Assembly: GCA_963920635.1 (NCBI GenBank)
Contig: OY987305.1
Coordinates: 4,999,153 to 5,063,152 of the forward strand
Direction of reading: 5' to 3'
Source: Pseudeuparius sepicola
Taxonomy: Eukaryota; Arthropoda; Insecta; Coleoptera; Anthribidae
DNA length: 64,000 bases
The position numbers and the translations under genes were made by a program. The notes beneath the pieces are model-generated. The model saw nothing but the letters and a program-made list of their open reading frames with translations, was not told where the DNA came from and searched no databases. Shown here one piece after another: positions 13,101-28,100 of the stretch (position 1 is its first letter; the number at the start of each line of letters is the position of its first letter).

Positions 13101-16100
13101 AGGTCGAATCTTGCAAGCTGAATTAGAACCACTTCCTGACATCCGATTGAGCTGAAATTTTGCATACACCTTTAGTTCCGGTGACAATACAATATGTAAT
13201 ACTCAATATTATATATACTTTCAAAATGGCCGCAGCTCCAAGATGGCGGATGATGTATTTTTTGTCAACCCCTTTAATATGGTGTCAAATGAAAGGGCTT
13301 GAAAAGTAGAAAAAATAAAGTTAGTGGCATAACACACTAAATTCAATATGGCCGCCGCTCCAAAATGGCGGATTAGCTATTTGATACCCATCATGGGTAT
13401 CAAAATATGAAAAGGCTCGACGGGTAGAAAACAATAAGGAGAATGACTTCATACGAAATCCAATATGGCGGTCGCCCCAAGATGGCGGACTAAATTTCTT
13501 TACTACCCTCCTGACATGGGAATCAAATAGGAACTAAAAAGCACAAAATAAAATTGAAAATTAAAAAAAACCCTTTTTAAAAACAAGCTTCTATTTAAGC
13601 CATGTACTAAAACGAATAAAATAGGTTTTCGTTAAGATAATTAAATTCCAAATTGCGACAAGTTTTTACAAATTGAAAAGCTTGTCGCGCGAAATGTTAA
13701 TGAAAGTACATAGGTACCAATTAATTTTATTGGACAGACAGTGATTGGTTGATAAGCAAGTACCTATTTGGCAAAGTATGCATTTTTTCTTTATAATTCG
13801 CGCGACAAGCCTTTCAATTTGAAAAAACTTGTCGCATTTTGGAATTGAATTAACTTAACGAAAACCTATACTTATTTTATTCGTTTTAGTACATGGCTTA
13901 AATAAAAGCTTGTTTTTAAAAAGGTTTTTTTTATTATCAATTTTTTAAAATAATAATTATTATAGAAATTTCTGCATTTCTTCTGACTGAGATCATCTTA
14001 GATATTTCTTTTCCGTCTGCGGTTGCCACGAAAGTGTCTGGAGAGGCCGCAGCGTCCCAACAGGACTATAGGGTTTCTCCAAATAGGCCACGTATCAGCC
14101 CTGATGGGCTAGGACGTCCTTTTATTCCAAGAATGCTGAAACGGCATCGCAGGACCACGCGAAGAGTACGGATGGTGTTGAGGTGGTTTTACTACTCGAT
14201 GCCATAGGCGGAGTCAACGAATTTGATCGGGAGATTAATAAGAATTTGGTAAAATTGACATTTTGATCACCGAGTTTAATTATTGTTCGCAATTTTTTTG
14301 TCAACGTGACAAGTTCTCAAAGTCCAAAGTATTGGTCGTGAATTTTGACATCGAAATACCTGTAATAAATAAACGGTAGCAAATACCTTATGCAATTGTC
14401 TTAAAAATAATAATAACAAACTATTGTACTATTGCAATAAATGCTCAGTGAACAACTAGTATTTACACCTACTTTTCACAACAAACAACACCACATTCTT
14501 CAACATTTCATCTTTTCAGCTTTGGCATTTCAGCTGCTGCTTATTTCAAGTATTTTCATTTTTTAATATTACACATTTTGTGGAGCTGTTGAGTAAACTT
14601 TTCTGTTTAGGTAGGTATAGTATTTCTAGTCACTTGACACAGCATAAAAAACTCTAATTGGCGTCACAAAAAGAATATAGGATATATGCGTCACGCAGTT
14701 TCAAAAATATGCATATTCTAAAAGCCACGGGCGTAGCCAGGATTTAGTTTTGGGGGGGGTTTAGTTTGAGAAGTAAATAAAACAACAAAAATATACTTAC
14801 ATGAAATTTAATATCTATATATTCATCCGAAAAACTACGACATATTTATAAAGTTCTTAACTTTAAATGAAATGGATAAATTAATTTCGTTCCTCTGCGC
14901 TAAATCTAAAACCATTAAAGAAGAAATCTTCGGCTTTTTCTTTTAAATATATCCACTACTTCATCTGCATGAATTTCTGTTCCATAGTGAATGTTCATTA
15001 ACCATTAAGTCAGTTTTCACTTGTAGTGTTTCGTAAATAGTTTTTCAGTCTCCTTAGGCTCGAGAAAGACCTTTCTGGGGTAGCAGTGGATACAGGAATG
15101 GTAGCCAAGATTTGTAGTAATGTGTAAATATTAGGATAAAGGTTTTTATCGCACATATCTAGGCATTCCAAACTAGATTTCGGGGTAGGCAGTCTTCTTA
15201 TCAGCAAGCAAGGTAGCTGAAGCTTTGATAGCTAAATCCAAATTTGTTTCTTTATTAGAAACCCCTTGACCTTGACTACACCACTTTTTCCAGTAGTCCA
15301 TACCTTTAGGTTTATCACCCTTCCTTTTTTTCCCCTCCATTTTTCGACAGTAATAATGATTCACGTATCTATCCTTAACAAGGTCATCGAATAACAGTGC
15401 ACTAAAATTACTCACTTACACGGTACACTTAATTCTCTTCACTATTCGTTCACCACTTTTCACTTTTATTCGCTTCGAGTTCGCATGGAACAATACTGCC
15501 GTAAGCGCGGTCACGCGCCGCGGCGCCGCTTATATAGCAGCCCAGTAGCCGTCCAGAAACTTCCACGAACTTCCACAAAGTTCCGCTCATTTCGACCTAG
15601 GGGCGTGGCGAATAATCGAGAAACAACGCAAAGTGTCCCTACAATACAAAATAGTTCGGCTGCAACTGCGTCTGCCTCTCGTCAAAAGATGGCGCTAGCC
15701 GCTACTATTACTACATATATTCAAACGTAATAATAATTTAACTCTTCACTCCTCGTATTTTTTCGGTATAATATTAGGTAATATTTTGCTTATTTCGGGG
15801 GGGGGGGGGTTTGAACCCCCGAAACCCCCCCCTTTTCTACGCCCGTGCTACGAGCAACATAATATTTCACTTTTAAGGTTTTTTTAAGGTTGTCGTCAAA
15901 CACAACGTAAAGGTTAATGCACCATACAATATTGTCAAAATGTCTCTAAAAAGCCATATCGATTATAACTACTTATTTACGCAAGTATTATATCCTAAGA
16001 TCATTTCGCTGCATAAGTGGCCAGCCGTCGAACAGTGTAACCCATGCAAGTATTGGTGATATTATATTAGGCGAGCATGCAGTCACTTGTTTTTATACAA

Positions 16101-19100
16101 TATCTATCGTCTCTCCCTATCCTTCATCTTTTTTTACTGCTAATATCAGGTGCAGTTTAATATGGGTAAAAAGGTGTTTTATCTCGTATTTTATTGCCGA
16201 GGCGCCTGTTCTCGAGCTACCCTGGTAAAATATAAAAAACTCGCTTGGAAATTCATGCGTTCCAAGTAACTTCATTTAAACCATAACCTGATATGAAAAA
16301 GTCCATTGCAGATGTCATTTTTAAAGTCATAATAGCTCTTATGTCAACCATAAATATTACAAATATTTAATTTAATTTTGTAATTTTTTTGTCAAAAAAC
16401 AACCGAGATATTTTGAGTGAGCCCCTTATATATAATCCACCCTGTATGAATCGAAGTTATTCACCGTTGCAAACGCATCTACTTGACCAATCTGTGAGAT
16501 ATTCCCCAAATAAAATTTTAAAAAATAATTTTCGCAAATAAGGCCCCCCTGCACCGCCTCTGGACCCACCCTGTGTCGTGCTAATGACTGCCGGTCCCCA
16601 GAGACCTGCACTGGAGAGGTCCCGGACACTGGAAACCTTCCAGAGGTAATGCCTCTCCTTTTACGCTACCCTTCAATCAAATTCGGACACACTATGCCAT
16701 AAAACGGAGGCCGTCTTTTTGGGAGATCGTATAACTCTCCCCTCGTTTTTTAAAAACAACATAGTAGCCTCTGCCTCCGCCTGTCAATAGTTCGCCGCGA
16801 TAGTTTGTTTTGACAACTATATTATGGCATGTTTAGATCACACAATAGCAAGGTTAGGTTAAAAATTTCTGCGGCAGAAACGTCAAATATCATGAGGTGA
16901 AACAGAAAATTTCACAGACAAACAAATAACGCTGTCAAAAAGAGGGCAATCCATAGAGATCATATACAGGGTGGCCCACCGCGAACTGCATCGATCTATA
17001 TATGGAAAACAACTAAAAGTAGGAAAATTCTGAAAATTTGGCACCTCACCAATGCCGATGGGCGCTGCTCAACTAAAATATTTTGGTGAATCTAGCACTT
17101 CCGGTTATACCGGAAGTCGATATCAACTTTCTTATCTCAAATGGAACACCCTGTATATTATTGCATTTTTGGATTCTAGGAATCATTTTGGAACAAAAAC
17201 ATGCAACATGTCCTATGTCTAAATCCAACCGTTTTTGAGATATTTGCATTTTTCCGAAAAAAATTACAGGTGCAGACCTAAAGTCAATTAGCAATTTATA
17301 CGAGGAAACCGCGAAATTTCAAAACTAATTTTTGGCATCGTGTTACAGAAGCCCTGACCTAGTGATCTCTGCTGAGAAATAAATCCGTTCTTATACAGGG
17401 TGTTCACAAAATATGAATAAAAATTACTTTCAAAATGTGCTTAAATCTCGAAATTTTCAAATGGAAACCCCCATTTTTTTAATGCGATCTTATTCACCAC
17501 TAAAAATGATGACAAGTTTGTGTAAGGTTTCCTCTATCTAAATGCATTAATTTTCGATTAATTTACGAAAAACCCACTTTTCGCCCATAAAATGCGGGGT
17601 TTGCTTAACGCTTGGAAAATCATATTAGCTCTGGACGTTGAAAAGACAATCGCGGCTGAGGAAATGTCACTTGGTTTATAAATTATTGTCAACAATAATG
17701 CCGGCGCGCTTAAATTACACAAACGAAGATTATGTATTCTCCGTAGATAATAAACAAATTTAAATAATCTTCGTTTGTGTAATTTAAGCGCGCCGGCATT
17801 ATTGTTGACAATAATTTATAAACCAAGTGACATTTCCTCAGCCGCGATTGTCTTTTCAACGTCCACGGCTAATACGATTTTCCAAGCGTTAAGCAAACCC
17901 CGCATTTTATGGGCGAAAAGTGGGTTTTTCGTAAATTAATCGAAAATTTCTGCAATTAGGTATAGGAAACTTTACACAAAGTTGTCATAATGTTTTGTGG
18001 TGAATAAGATCGCATTAAAAAAAATGGGGGTTTCCATTTGACAATTTCGAGATTTAAGCACATTTTGAATCTAATTTTTATTCATATTTTGTGTATAAGA
18101 ACGGATTTATTTCTCAGCAGAGATCACTAGGTCAGGGCTTTTGTTACACGAGGCCAAAAATTCGTTTTGAAATTTCGCGGTTTCCTCGTATAAATTGCTA
18201 ATTAACTTTAGGTCTGCATCTGTAATTTTTTTCGGAAAAATGCAAATATCTCAAAAACGGTTGGATTTAGACATAGGACATGTTGAATGTTTTTGTTCCA
18301 AAATTATGTCTAGCATCCAAAAATGCAATAATATACAGGGTGTTCCATTCGAGATAAGAAAGTTGATATCGACTTCCGGTATAACCGGAAGTGCCAGATT
18401 CACCAAAATATTTTAGTTGAGCAGCGCCCATCCGCATTGGTGAGGTGCCAAATTTTCAGAATTTTCCTATTTTTAGTTTTCCATATATAGATCGATGCAG
18501 TTCGTGGTGGGCCACCCTGTATATAGGTAGGTGTGCTGGACGATGTTTTTTATACATAGGATGCGTGGAAAATATTTGACGAATTTAAAATCACAAAATA
18601 GTAAAAAATAGTAATAAATAGGTCCAGTGGACATGCGCATTTGAAATTTGAGGTAGTGTTTTGTGAAACTTGACACTCTTTGACAGCCATTTGACAGCGA
18701 TAAACTAAGTATAACCTACCGTTGTTTGCATCATAGATACTTTGTGGCATAATTTTTTCGATTTCAGCTAATTATTAATAGTTTCTTCGCGTTTTAGTTG
18801 TTTGAGTGTTTTATCTAATTAAGTGATCATCTCGAATATGTTCTGCTCATTTTACACCAGAGTGTTTAAAAACGAAACGAGTCAAAACGCAGCTAATTGA
18901 AAATGCGGTACCAACTCTTCTATTAAAACCACCTAAACCATCATTTAAGTTAGTAAACTAATATGATTGTGGTGTAAGAAACTATTAGTAGCTTATTTGT
19001 TTTAGTGTTAAAGTTACAAAGGTAGATGAAAACAAGTCAAGTTTTAGCATCAGTGAAGCAAATTCTAGTAGTTTGGACGAAACTAGTTTTACAAGTATAA

Positions 19101-22100
19101 ACGAACCTAGTTGTAGTTATCGAAGTCTTGACCAGTCCACGTTGAGGTGAGCTTAATTTATTATCAATATACAAGTTTGTAGGGAGATAGTAATTCAGAA
19201 AAACAACCACTGTTTTGAATTGCGCGGTCTGAAGGTCTAATGCGCATGTTCCATAGGCTCATGCGCAAATCCACAATTTGCCATAAAAAGAAACTTGTTA
19301 AGCGCTCTACCTATAGGTATATATGATCTCTATGGGGCAATCCTGCAAGGTTGACAGAAAATTCCACAGAAAACAAATAATGTGGGACCAACGACTTTAA
19401 AAATAGACAATCTACTCGCACATCGAGTCCGATTAAAAATTCGGCGTGTGCCATCAGTTTTGCGAAATTTACGACCCGATTTCTTGTAGAAATTTACGAG
19501 GACCTGGCGCTTGATCTCGGAGAGTTGCTCGGGAGTTTATACATCCCGCGGGAACCGTGTCCCATACGTAGAATTCTAATTTCCGTCTCTTTCATTCGTG
19601 ATCGTCCCTGGGGACAGTCGATTTCAATGCCTCGGCTTTCTCTATCCGGTCCCGATTGCGTGGGTAACAACGCGAAAAATTCGACGAATTTCCGACGTAA
19701 GCAATGCTATTTTTCACGGTATGATCGGGGGAAGAATAGGTGCGCCTTGGGCGGGCAGAATTCGACTTTTAAATTGACACTTTTTGACATACGGTGAATG
19801 ACATTTTCATGAAAAATGTGCCTAATATGTTGTTAACTTCTGCCAAATCAAGTGAAAGATATGGCAATTCATTTTATAGCCCAGCACATTCAAAGATGTC
19901 TCGAATGACTCATAAAATAACAGCTATTACCTAGAGACTTGCCAGTGCAACAAAAGAGAATGATTCACATCATTTCGGCCAATTGCCCAAATTCCGTATG
20001 TGCGATTGAAAGAGTCCCTTTGGGGAAAATCGCAATTTTTCCACGGGAAATCTACAAATCCTGGATATCGATACAATTGGACTTGTTCTCTTTTTATCTG
20101 CGGGCCCCCTATAAAATAGGATAATCGCATTATCCGAGCTGGCCCCTCCGAAAAAAAACTATAACGATTGATTATAACCTATAAAAAGATTGCCCATGTG
20201 GTCAGCATGCTCGAGAGAGCACTAAAGATAATGCTGGTCCCCTTTGGATGTTCGGAATAATGCAATTGTCGGATTTTTGGCGCAACTGGTGCGGATTCTA
20301 AGGGAAAAATTACCAGGAGAAAGCCCTAAAGGTTAGGTAGGTTAGATCAAAAAATTCTGCCGCAGAAACGTCAAATATCATGAGATGTCAGAGACAAACA
20401 AATGTTCGCTGTCAAAAATAAGTGTTATTCTAACAAATGACTTTAATGGTAGATAATCACAGATCATATATACAGGTAGAGTGCTGAGCAAGTCCCTTTT
20501 TATGGCAAATTGTGGATTTGCGCATGGTCCTATGGAACATGCGCATTAGACCTTCAGACCGCGCAATTCAAAACAGTGGTTGTTTTTCTGAATTACTATC
20601 TCCCTACAAATTTGTATATTGATAATAAATTAAGCTCACCTCAACGTGGACTGGTCAAAACTTCGATAACTACAACTATAGGTTCGTTTATACTTGTAAA
20701 ACTAGTTTCGTCCAAACTACTAGAATTTGCTGCACTGATGCTAAAACTTGACTTGTTTTCATCTACCTTTATAACTTTAACACTAAAACAAATAAGCTAC
20801 TAATAGTTTCTTACACCACAATCATGTTAATATACTTACTTAAATGATGGTTTAGGTGGTTTTAATAGAAGAGATGGTACCGCATTTTCAATTAGCTGCG
20901 TTTTGACTGGTTTTGTTTTTAAATACTCTGGTGTAAAATGTGCACTACCTCGAATTGCAAATGCGCATGTCCACTGGGCCTATTTATAATGAGATGGACA
21001 TATTTGATTGCCTGTCAAAAATCTTACGTTTTTCGACCGAATCGGTCGTCGTTTAGGGGTGCTAACGCCGTCTTTGTCGGAATTCCGTCGGTTTTTTTTC
21101 TTTGACTGGCCTGCCCCGAGGTGTAACCTAATAATCTGGAGACCAGGGGCGAGGTCCCACGGGGACTTGAAGACGCTCGCCCAATTCGCGCCAATTCTGA
21201 CGAAAGTTCGACTTAATTCTGTTTTCACGCCTTCGGGCGGGGGCTAGAATCGTACGGACGTGCCCACTTGGAATGCCCCTGGTTAAGTCGCATAGGTACG
21301 ATTAACCTGCGGCGAACAAAAGTTAGGCCCTAACCTAGTAATTGTATGTTTGTTTATTCATCTTACTGGATTCGGTAACTAGGACCATTATCCATGCTCG
21401 CCCCATAAAAAATCAAGACCTTCCTTTGTTTTTCGTGGAATAAAGTGGCGTGCACGTGCACGTCTAACTTATGTCATACCACCTTTCTCCCCTTCAGTAT
21501 TTGATATATTATGTAGCTTTGTCTATGGTGGTAATCAAACTTTTCTCTTCATATGGACTCTTAGTAAAATATCATTAATTCAGATGGATGCTAACTTGCC
21601 TTTAACTTAGCGCTAACGGTTAGCAATTGGCAATTTCTGTTAGAGCTAAGAGCTAGAATGCTAGATTTGTTATGGCTTTTAGGTTATTTCTCTTTGTATA
21701 TGGGTTATTTTTAGTATTCAAGTTTAAAGATAGAAATTTGGGCATGTTTGTGGTACAAGCCGACGGAAGTTACAGAAAAAAAACGGAAATAATTTTATTT
21801 TCAAACACGTGGATAGTAAATAGGTATGTTAGTTTTATTTAATATCTAACAAAAAGCCTACAAAAACAAAACTGTCAAACTGCGATCCCCTTACAACTCA
21901 AAATTGGAGGTCATGTTGCTCATAAATAAACAAAATGATCGTTCAACGACGTATGTTTGCATTAGAGAGTTAACTAGCGCTAACTGATTTATTTGGTGCG
22001 TTGACACAACCACTGTTTGATAATGTTGTTTATTAAAGTGAAAATCAAGAAGGTTTTGCAGGAAACACCAAATCGACAAATAATATAACTGGATATAGGT

Positions 22101-25100
22101 ACCTATACATATATCTACTTCAATTTTTTTAGTTAGCTGAGTGGTAGAATGCACACTTGGTACAATAATAACAATAATTACGTAAAAAGTCAAAACATGG
22201 CGTGCGATGAACAGTTGCTTCAAAATTTGACAGAAAAGCGACAGAACAACTGAATTTTGTAACTAACTATTCCTTTAAGTACATCTTCACTTCAAATTCG
22301 GTGCTTAACAAAATTATTACAAAATTGCTAACTAACTATTTCCCTCCGTTTCTCTGTTTTCAACGATGATTGTTTTTCTTGTTGCAGCATCTTGGAGCTG
22401 CGCAAAGAGAAGAGCAGGGACGCGGCGCGGTCGAGACGGGGCAAGGAAAACTTCGAGTTCTACGAATTAGCTAAAATGCTGCCACTGCCGGCAGCCATCA
22501 CGTCACAGTTAGACAAAGCTAGTATTATTAGACTGACTATCTCCTACTTAAAGTTAAGAGACTTTTCTGGACACGGCGAACCGCCATGGAGTCGAGATGG
22601 ACCACCTCCCAACAAGACGCTTAAAAGTAAGTATCATTTTGACGTTTTGAAGGTGTCAGTCCACTGTCTCATGTCGTTGTCTGTTTCAACCTATTTTGTG
22701 TGTTGTCTGTGGTTTCAACTAGTTCTTGATAGACTCGCGCATGCGCAGTACTTTTTAATAATTACTGTCATTGAATGGTTGCGTTCACCGTTGCGGAAAG
22801 CGCAGGCATGCGCTTTTAGCTAACAGACGTTTGACAGCAGTCTTTACGGTGAACGCAGCCATTGATATCATTTAGCTTCTGATTTGCCTGGATTGTTGAC
22901 AGATTTTCACAAGAGGATTAGTATCAGTGCCAATAAATATTCATATTCGAAAATTAGCGGTTCTTATTTAAATATTGAGACAAAACGCCCTCCTTGGGCA
23001 TCAGTGTCAGTTAATTAAGGGTACGAGGCAAGCCCCTTAATTCCATGCAATTATTTTTTGAGGGTGGCCTTCTTTATTTTATGCCGACAGCGTCGTCGCT
23101 GGTAAAGTGTTCAGAGAAAAATCACTTTTAGTGAATTTTCTTTAAACTCAAAATAAAACATTTCTTTTTTTGCTTCTATCAGAAGTAGCCTATTATTTTC
23201 TTAGTTTTCAACTATTTATATTAAGGTTTTCGCCTTAGGAAAAGTAGGTTAGGTATACACGTAGTATATAGGACAAGTATCTCAGACCATTAATAGTTTA
23301 GTTAGATTACAAAGAAAAACTACATTTTAGGACATGTACGGGTACTTTTCGGACAAGTGCCTACACATTCGGACAAGTACCTATACTTCAGGTCAAGTAC
23401 ACACCCTGAGACTGTGAGCCCGCGGTGGCAGTTCACGAAGGCCGTGCCGTCTCCCGCAAGTGCCCAATTTCCAACCGCGAATTTTCCGAGTTTGGTTTAC
23501 AATAAGCAGCCGACTAATTCGATGAGCGGGCGAATTGGATTTGCGAATTTAAACAGGGGCGGGTGGGGAGCGTGATTAGATTTGCGCCGGCAGCAGGGCC
23601 GGTCCGACGCTGTCAAAGCCTTCCCGAAACGCTGACACAATTCAGTTTTGGGGGTGCTCGAAAGGGGCGGACTAACATGAGAATTTGGTTAACGTACAGG
23701 GTGCCGGTTCTGGGGGATAGTTGCCGAGGGATTTTTTTATTGCTAAGCTTGTCCTGTGACTTTTCAAGCGATGTACTTGTCCTAGAATGTTTTAGAATTA
23801 GGGCAAATTACTTGCGGTTATTTATTTTAGCGTTTGATCTAATTATAGCGTTTGATCTAATTATAGCAAAAATTGCATTAAAACTTGTCCTAAACTGCGC
23901 TGGAAGAAACACGGACAGAATTACTTGTCATAATATGCTTTAGGATTGTCTAGAACTTTTATTAACATGACACTGCAACTCGATAGTTTCATTAAAGAAA
24001 CGTTAACTCAAAAAAATAACTTCAACTTTGTTTTCTGAGCTCTAGGAGAATAAATCTTCCTCCTTTCTCAAAGATATATATTGTGTTGTATCTAATTATC
24101 TATACTCACTTCTCTTTAAATAACTGGTAATATTTTACTTAATTCCACTGAACATTCAGCAACACAGTATTTCCTAGAATAAATGCAGAGTCCTTAATTT
24201 TTCGATTATTTTCTACTTCTTCTTTGAGTATTTGCTGACATAATTTGAATGTTTGTTAAATGGCCTACAAGTCTTCCCAACATATAACTTTCCACATTCA
24301 CCAGGAAATTTTTAAATGCATTTTTTTTTAACTATATACCTCATTAAATGGTTTCGTTTTAACTAGCATCGATCTTAATGTGTTTTTAGTTTTAAATACT
24401 ATTCTGACATTAAAAAGATTGCCTATGCGTTTAAACTTATTTTTACTTATGTTTTAGATCTAGTTTCCTTTCATAATATTTTTTATTTACACATCAAATT
24501 GCAAATTGCAGAAAAAATGCTTATGGTAGCGATAGTTATTAAATCATTTATCTTAAAATAATAAAAAAACAGTTATAAAGGTTTCATTTCAGATTTTTTT
24601 TTGACACTTTAAAATTATGTATATTTATAAGTTAATTTATTATAAAAAAAATAGTGTTGAAACTTGCCCTAAGTGACTCTGGTAGCGATATTGTTGAAAT
24701 AATTCTGTTATAACGCTTTAGACCTGATTTAAATTCACCAAATTCGAATTATTTATTGTTTTGACAATTCCGAAAGTATTTACCTAAGGTCAATTATATA
24801 TAAACTTGTTAAAAACTTGTCCTTAATGTGGTAGCGATGGTATGCATGTTCTAAAATGCTTTAGATCTAGCCTACTCCGTGGGCATTAATTTTTGTTTGC
24901 TCTCTTGGGACTTGCAGATGTAATATTATGAAAATTGAAATTGCTGTAATCGATGTAGCGATGTCGATGGAAATACTTGTCCTAATCACTTAAATTGACC
25001 AAATTAAAGATCTAGTTTCATTTAATAATTTTTTTTATTTACACTTTCAAAAGTGTATTTATGTCAAATTATTATAAAACTGGTGTTCAAACTTGTCCTA

Positions 25101-28100
25101 ACTGCTTATGGTAACGATAGATATTAAATCATTTATCTTAAAATAATAAAAACCAGTTATATAGGTGTCATTTCAGTAAATTATTTTTCTTCTTTGACAC
25201 TTTAAAATTATAAATATTTATAAGTTAATTTATTATAAAAATAGTGTTGAAACTTGTGCTAAGTGACTCTGGTAGCGACATTGTTTGAATAATTCTGTTA
25301 GAACGCTTTAGATCAGATTTAAATTCATCAAATTCGAATTCTTTATTATTTTGACAATTCCGAAAGTATTTACCTAAGGTCAATTATATTATATATAAAC
25401 TTGTGTTCAAACTTGTTCTTAATGTGGTAGCGATGGTATGCATGTTCTAAAATGCTTTAGATCTAGCCTACTTCGTGCGTATTAATGTCGGTTTGCTCTC
25501 TTGGGACTTCAAGATGTATATTATGAAAATTGAAACTTGCTGTAATCTATGTAGCGATGTCGATGGAAATACTATTGTATGATCGTTCCAAAAGTGTTTT
25601 TTAGTCGAACTATATCGTTAAACGATATTGAAACTTGTCCTAAACCACCCTAGAGGCAAAACCTATCAAAATACATGTCTTAAAGTTGTTTTAGACTGTG
25701 CTCCTGTGCTTTCCATAAAGTAAAATATTATAAATCGGCCTTAAACGCTCGACTAACAGCATTAGGACAAGTACAAGGTATGTACATGATCGTCGCTACT
25801 AAAATTTTTCCGCAAGAACAAACCTGGTATTGTGGACCAAGTGTTGATAATTCCATACCCATTGCCCATGGGACGGTCGGGTGTGCAGGAGAGACAGGGC
25901 AGCAGGGGGCCGAGTGCCCATCTGTGCTGGGGCTGCGACAGCGCGAAAAGACGGTAATTGAATTACCTCACAAAGAAATACTGACCGCAGGGGTCAGAGG
26001 ATTTGTCCGGACCAATTTACATCCTTGAAAATCGTCACCGTGGAATTTTACGATTGCCCAATCCGTCGGTACGATTAGGTACGAATTAGAAAGCACCAAT
26101 TAGATGCCGAAGGGGGCACGTAGCGCTACGAATTTTAGTGTAGCGATGAATTCCAAGTAGATTCTCCTCTTTTGTATTTTGGTTTAGTTGCAATGGGGTT
26201 ATGACACTGAATTTAGGACGCCGCTACCTGAATAACAAACGAAACTGCTTCAAGAAAGCAAATAGGCGCCGTTAAATGTCATACTTGTCGAAATGTGACG
26301 TTAACTAAGCGAGGTTAAGTATCCGCAAGTTAAGCAAACTGTTTTTTGTGCGCAAATTAATTTTCCAACCGAAAACCCCGTAAATATTTGCTAAATCTGT
26401 GGTGCTACAGTATATTAATAAGTGGCAGATATTGTTTAAGTATGCAGAAATGTAAACAGGGCTGCGACAACGCTTCACCCCCACGAAAATTGGTTTAACT
26501 CGGCAACTCCCCAGGAGGGGTGAAATATAATGACATATCCTTAAGGATTCAAAAGGCTCATCAGCTAAACATATTGCCGTAATATTGTTATGTAAATTCA
26601 CGCCTCATTCCGTTAAAATTTTAAAGCGAACACGCGATTTTCCAGGCCGCCTTCCATTTTTCAAAGCAATGTTCTTTCGTTCTTCGCCGAGTTATTGTTT
26701 GTATTCTTTCAGGTAGGATGGCGCGCTTAAATGTTACAAATTACATCATAAACGTCATAGTTGTCAATAAAATATGACACAACAAACGCCACAATTGTCA
26801 AAATATCCACAAAATAGTCGGTTTTAGGGGAATAACCATTAAAACCATCGTTATAACCGGCAATAACCGCGGTCATTTTCTAGTCTTGCCAATTTATTGT
26901 GAATTTCAATTTTTAAAAACAAATTAAAAACAATTTCAATCAACATTTTTTTTTATAACAAGTTTAAACAAAACACAAATATAACGGAGGTTATAGACAG
27001 GTAGTAGTCAGAGATATGGAGGTGAGGTGAAGGCGCTTAGACGAGTGCGCAGCCTAATTTTATCCGACTCTATCGGTCCGCCATTTTCAAGTACTAACGT
27101 CAAAAGATTCGTCTCGTTCTCCTTGTTTACATTTTTGTGTAATATTTTAAAAATTTGAGTGTTTTTTGTGTATTAGATATGGCGTATTGTGCGGTGAAGG
27201 ACTGTAAAAATAATAGAAAATTTCCATTCATAACAAAACTACAGAAAGGACTTCAGATTTAAGAAGTTGAAAGTTATTATAAATAGACAAGGCAATTAAC
27301 ATGAACATAACATATTAGGTATGCCCAAGTATGCCATACCTACCTATCGAAACATTTTCGTAAGCAGTTCGTCAACTTTTAACTTCTTACATTTGACGAA
27401 TGAAAACATTGGATTATTAGAGTTGACGTGCAGCCAGATAATGTAAACGTGAACTTCTGACGTATATCACAAATCTACTTGGGTGGTGTGTTTTTACATA
27501 AACCCTTAACTACTTTTAGGTTTTATATTATTATATTATTTGTATTGTTCTTGCAGTGTTTTGAAGGTTTGAAACTGTTCACACTTCACACTTCAACTCG
27601 ATTTTGCAGTGCTCCATTAACGTTAATTTTTATGCGATAATCTAAAAGTTTATTTTATTTATATTCATTTTATAAGCGACCCTGGTAATATATACTAAAG
27701 TAATATTAACTATCCCCTGTAAGCTTAACTTAGAAAATGGCGGCCCAATAAGCGGTTACGAAGTTCGCGCATCTACATGCTCATTCTCCCCACCTCCATA
27801 TCTCTGGTAGTAGTAGTGGTGTGATATTTCTTCTTGGTTATTCGCCTAAATTACTTTTCAGTTAACCATAAACATTATTATTATTGTTATTAAAGAGCTA
27901 AAACCAAGGAAAACCAGACGATCGCCTAAAATCGTCTAAAGTTATAGTTAACAGTTATTATTTATTATACTTAAAAATGACTACGATTTTATTCCTTTTT
28001 TATCCACTGCGCGGTAGAATGCGCAACAAATTACATTAGAAACGTCACATCTGCCAATCTATGACATAGCAAACGTCTAGGGCCCGAATGTTGAGATTTT

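Noticed and set aside
15485..15730. 81-codon frame opposite the hAT transposase, present in both copies
   Set aside because: Conserved only because the two elements are near-identical; it covers the element's promoter/leader and resembles no known protein.
17073..18416. Mirrored 73-codon frames
   Set aside because: They are the two arms of the palindrome 16965-18521 and do not resemble a protein family.
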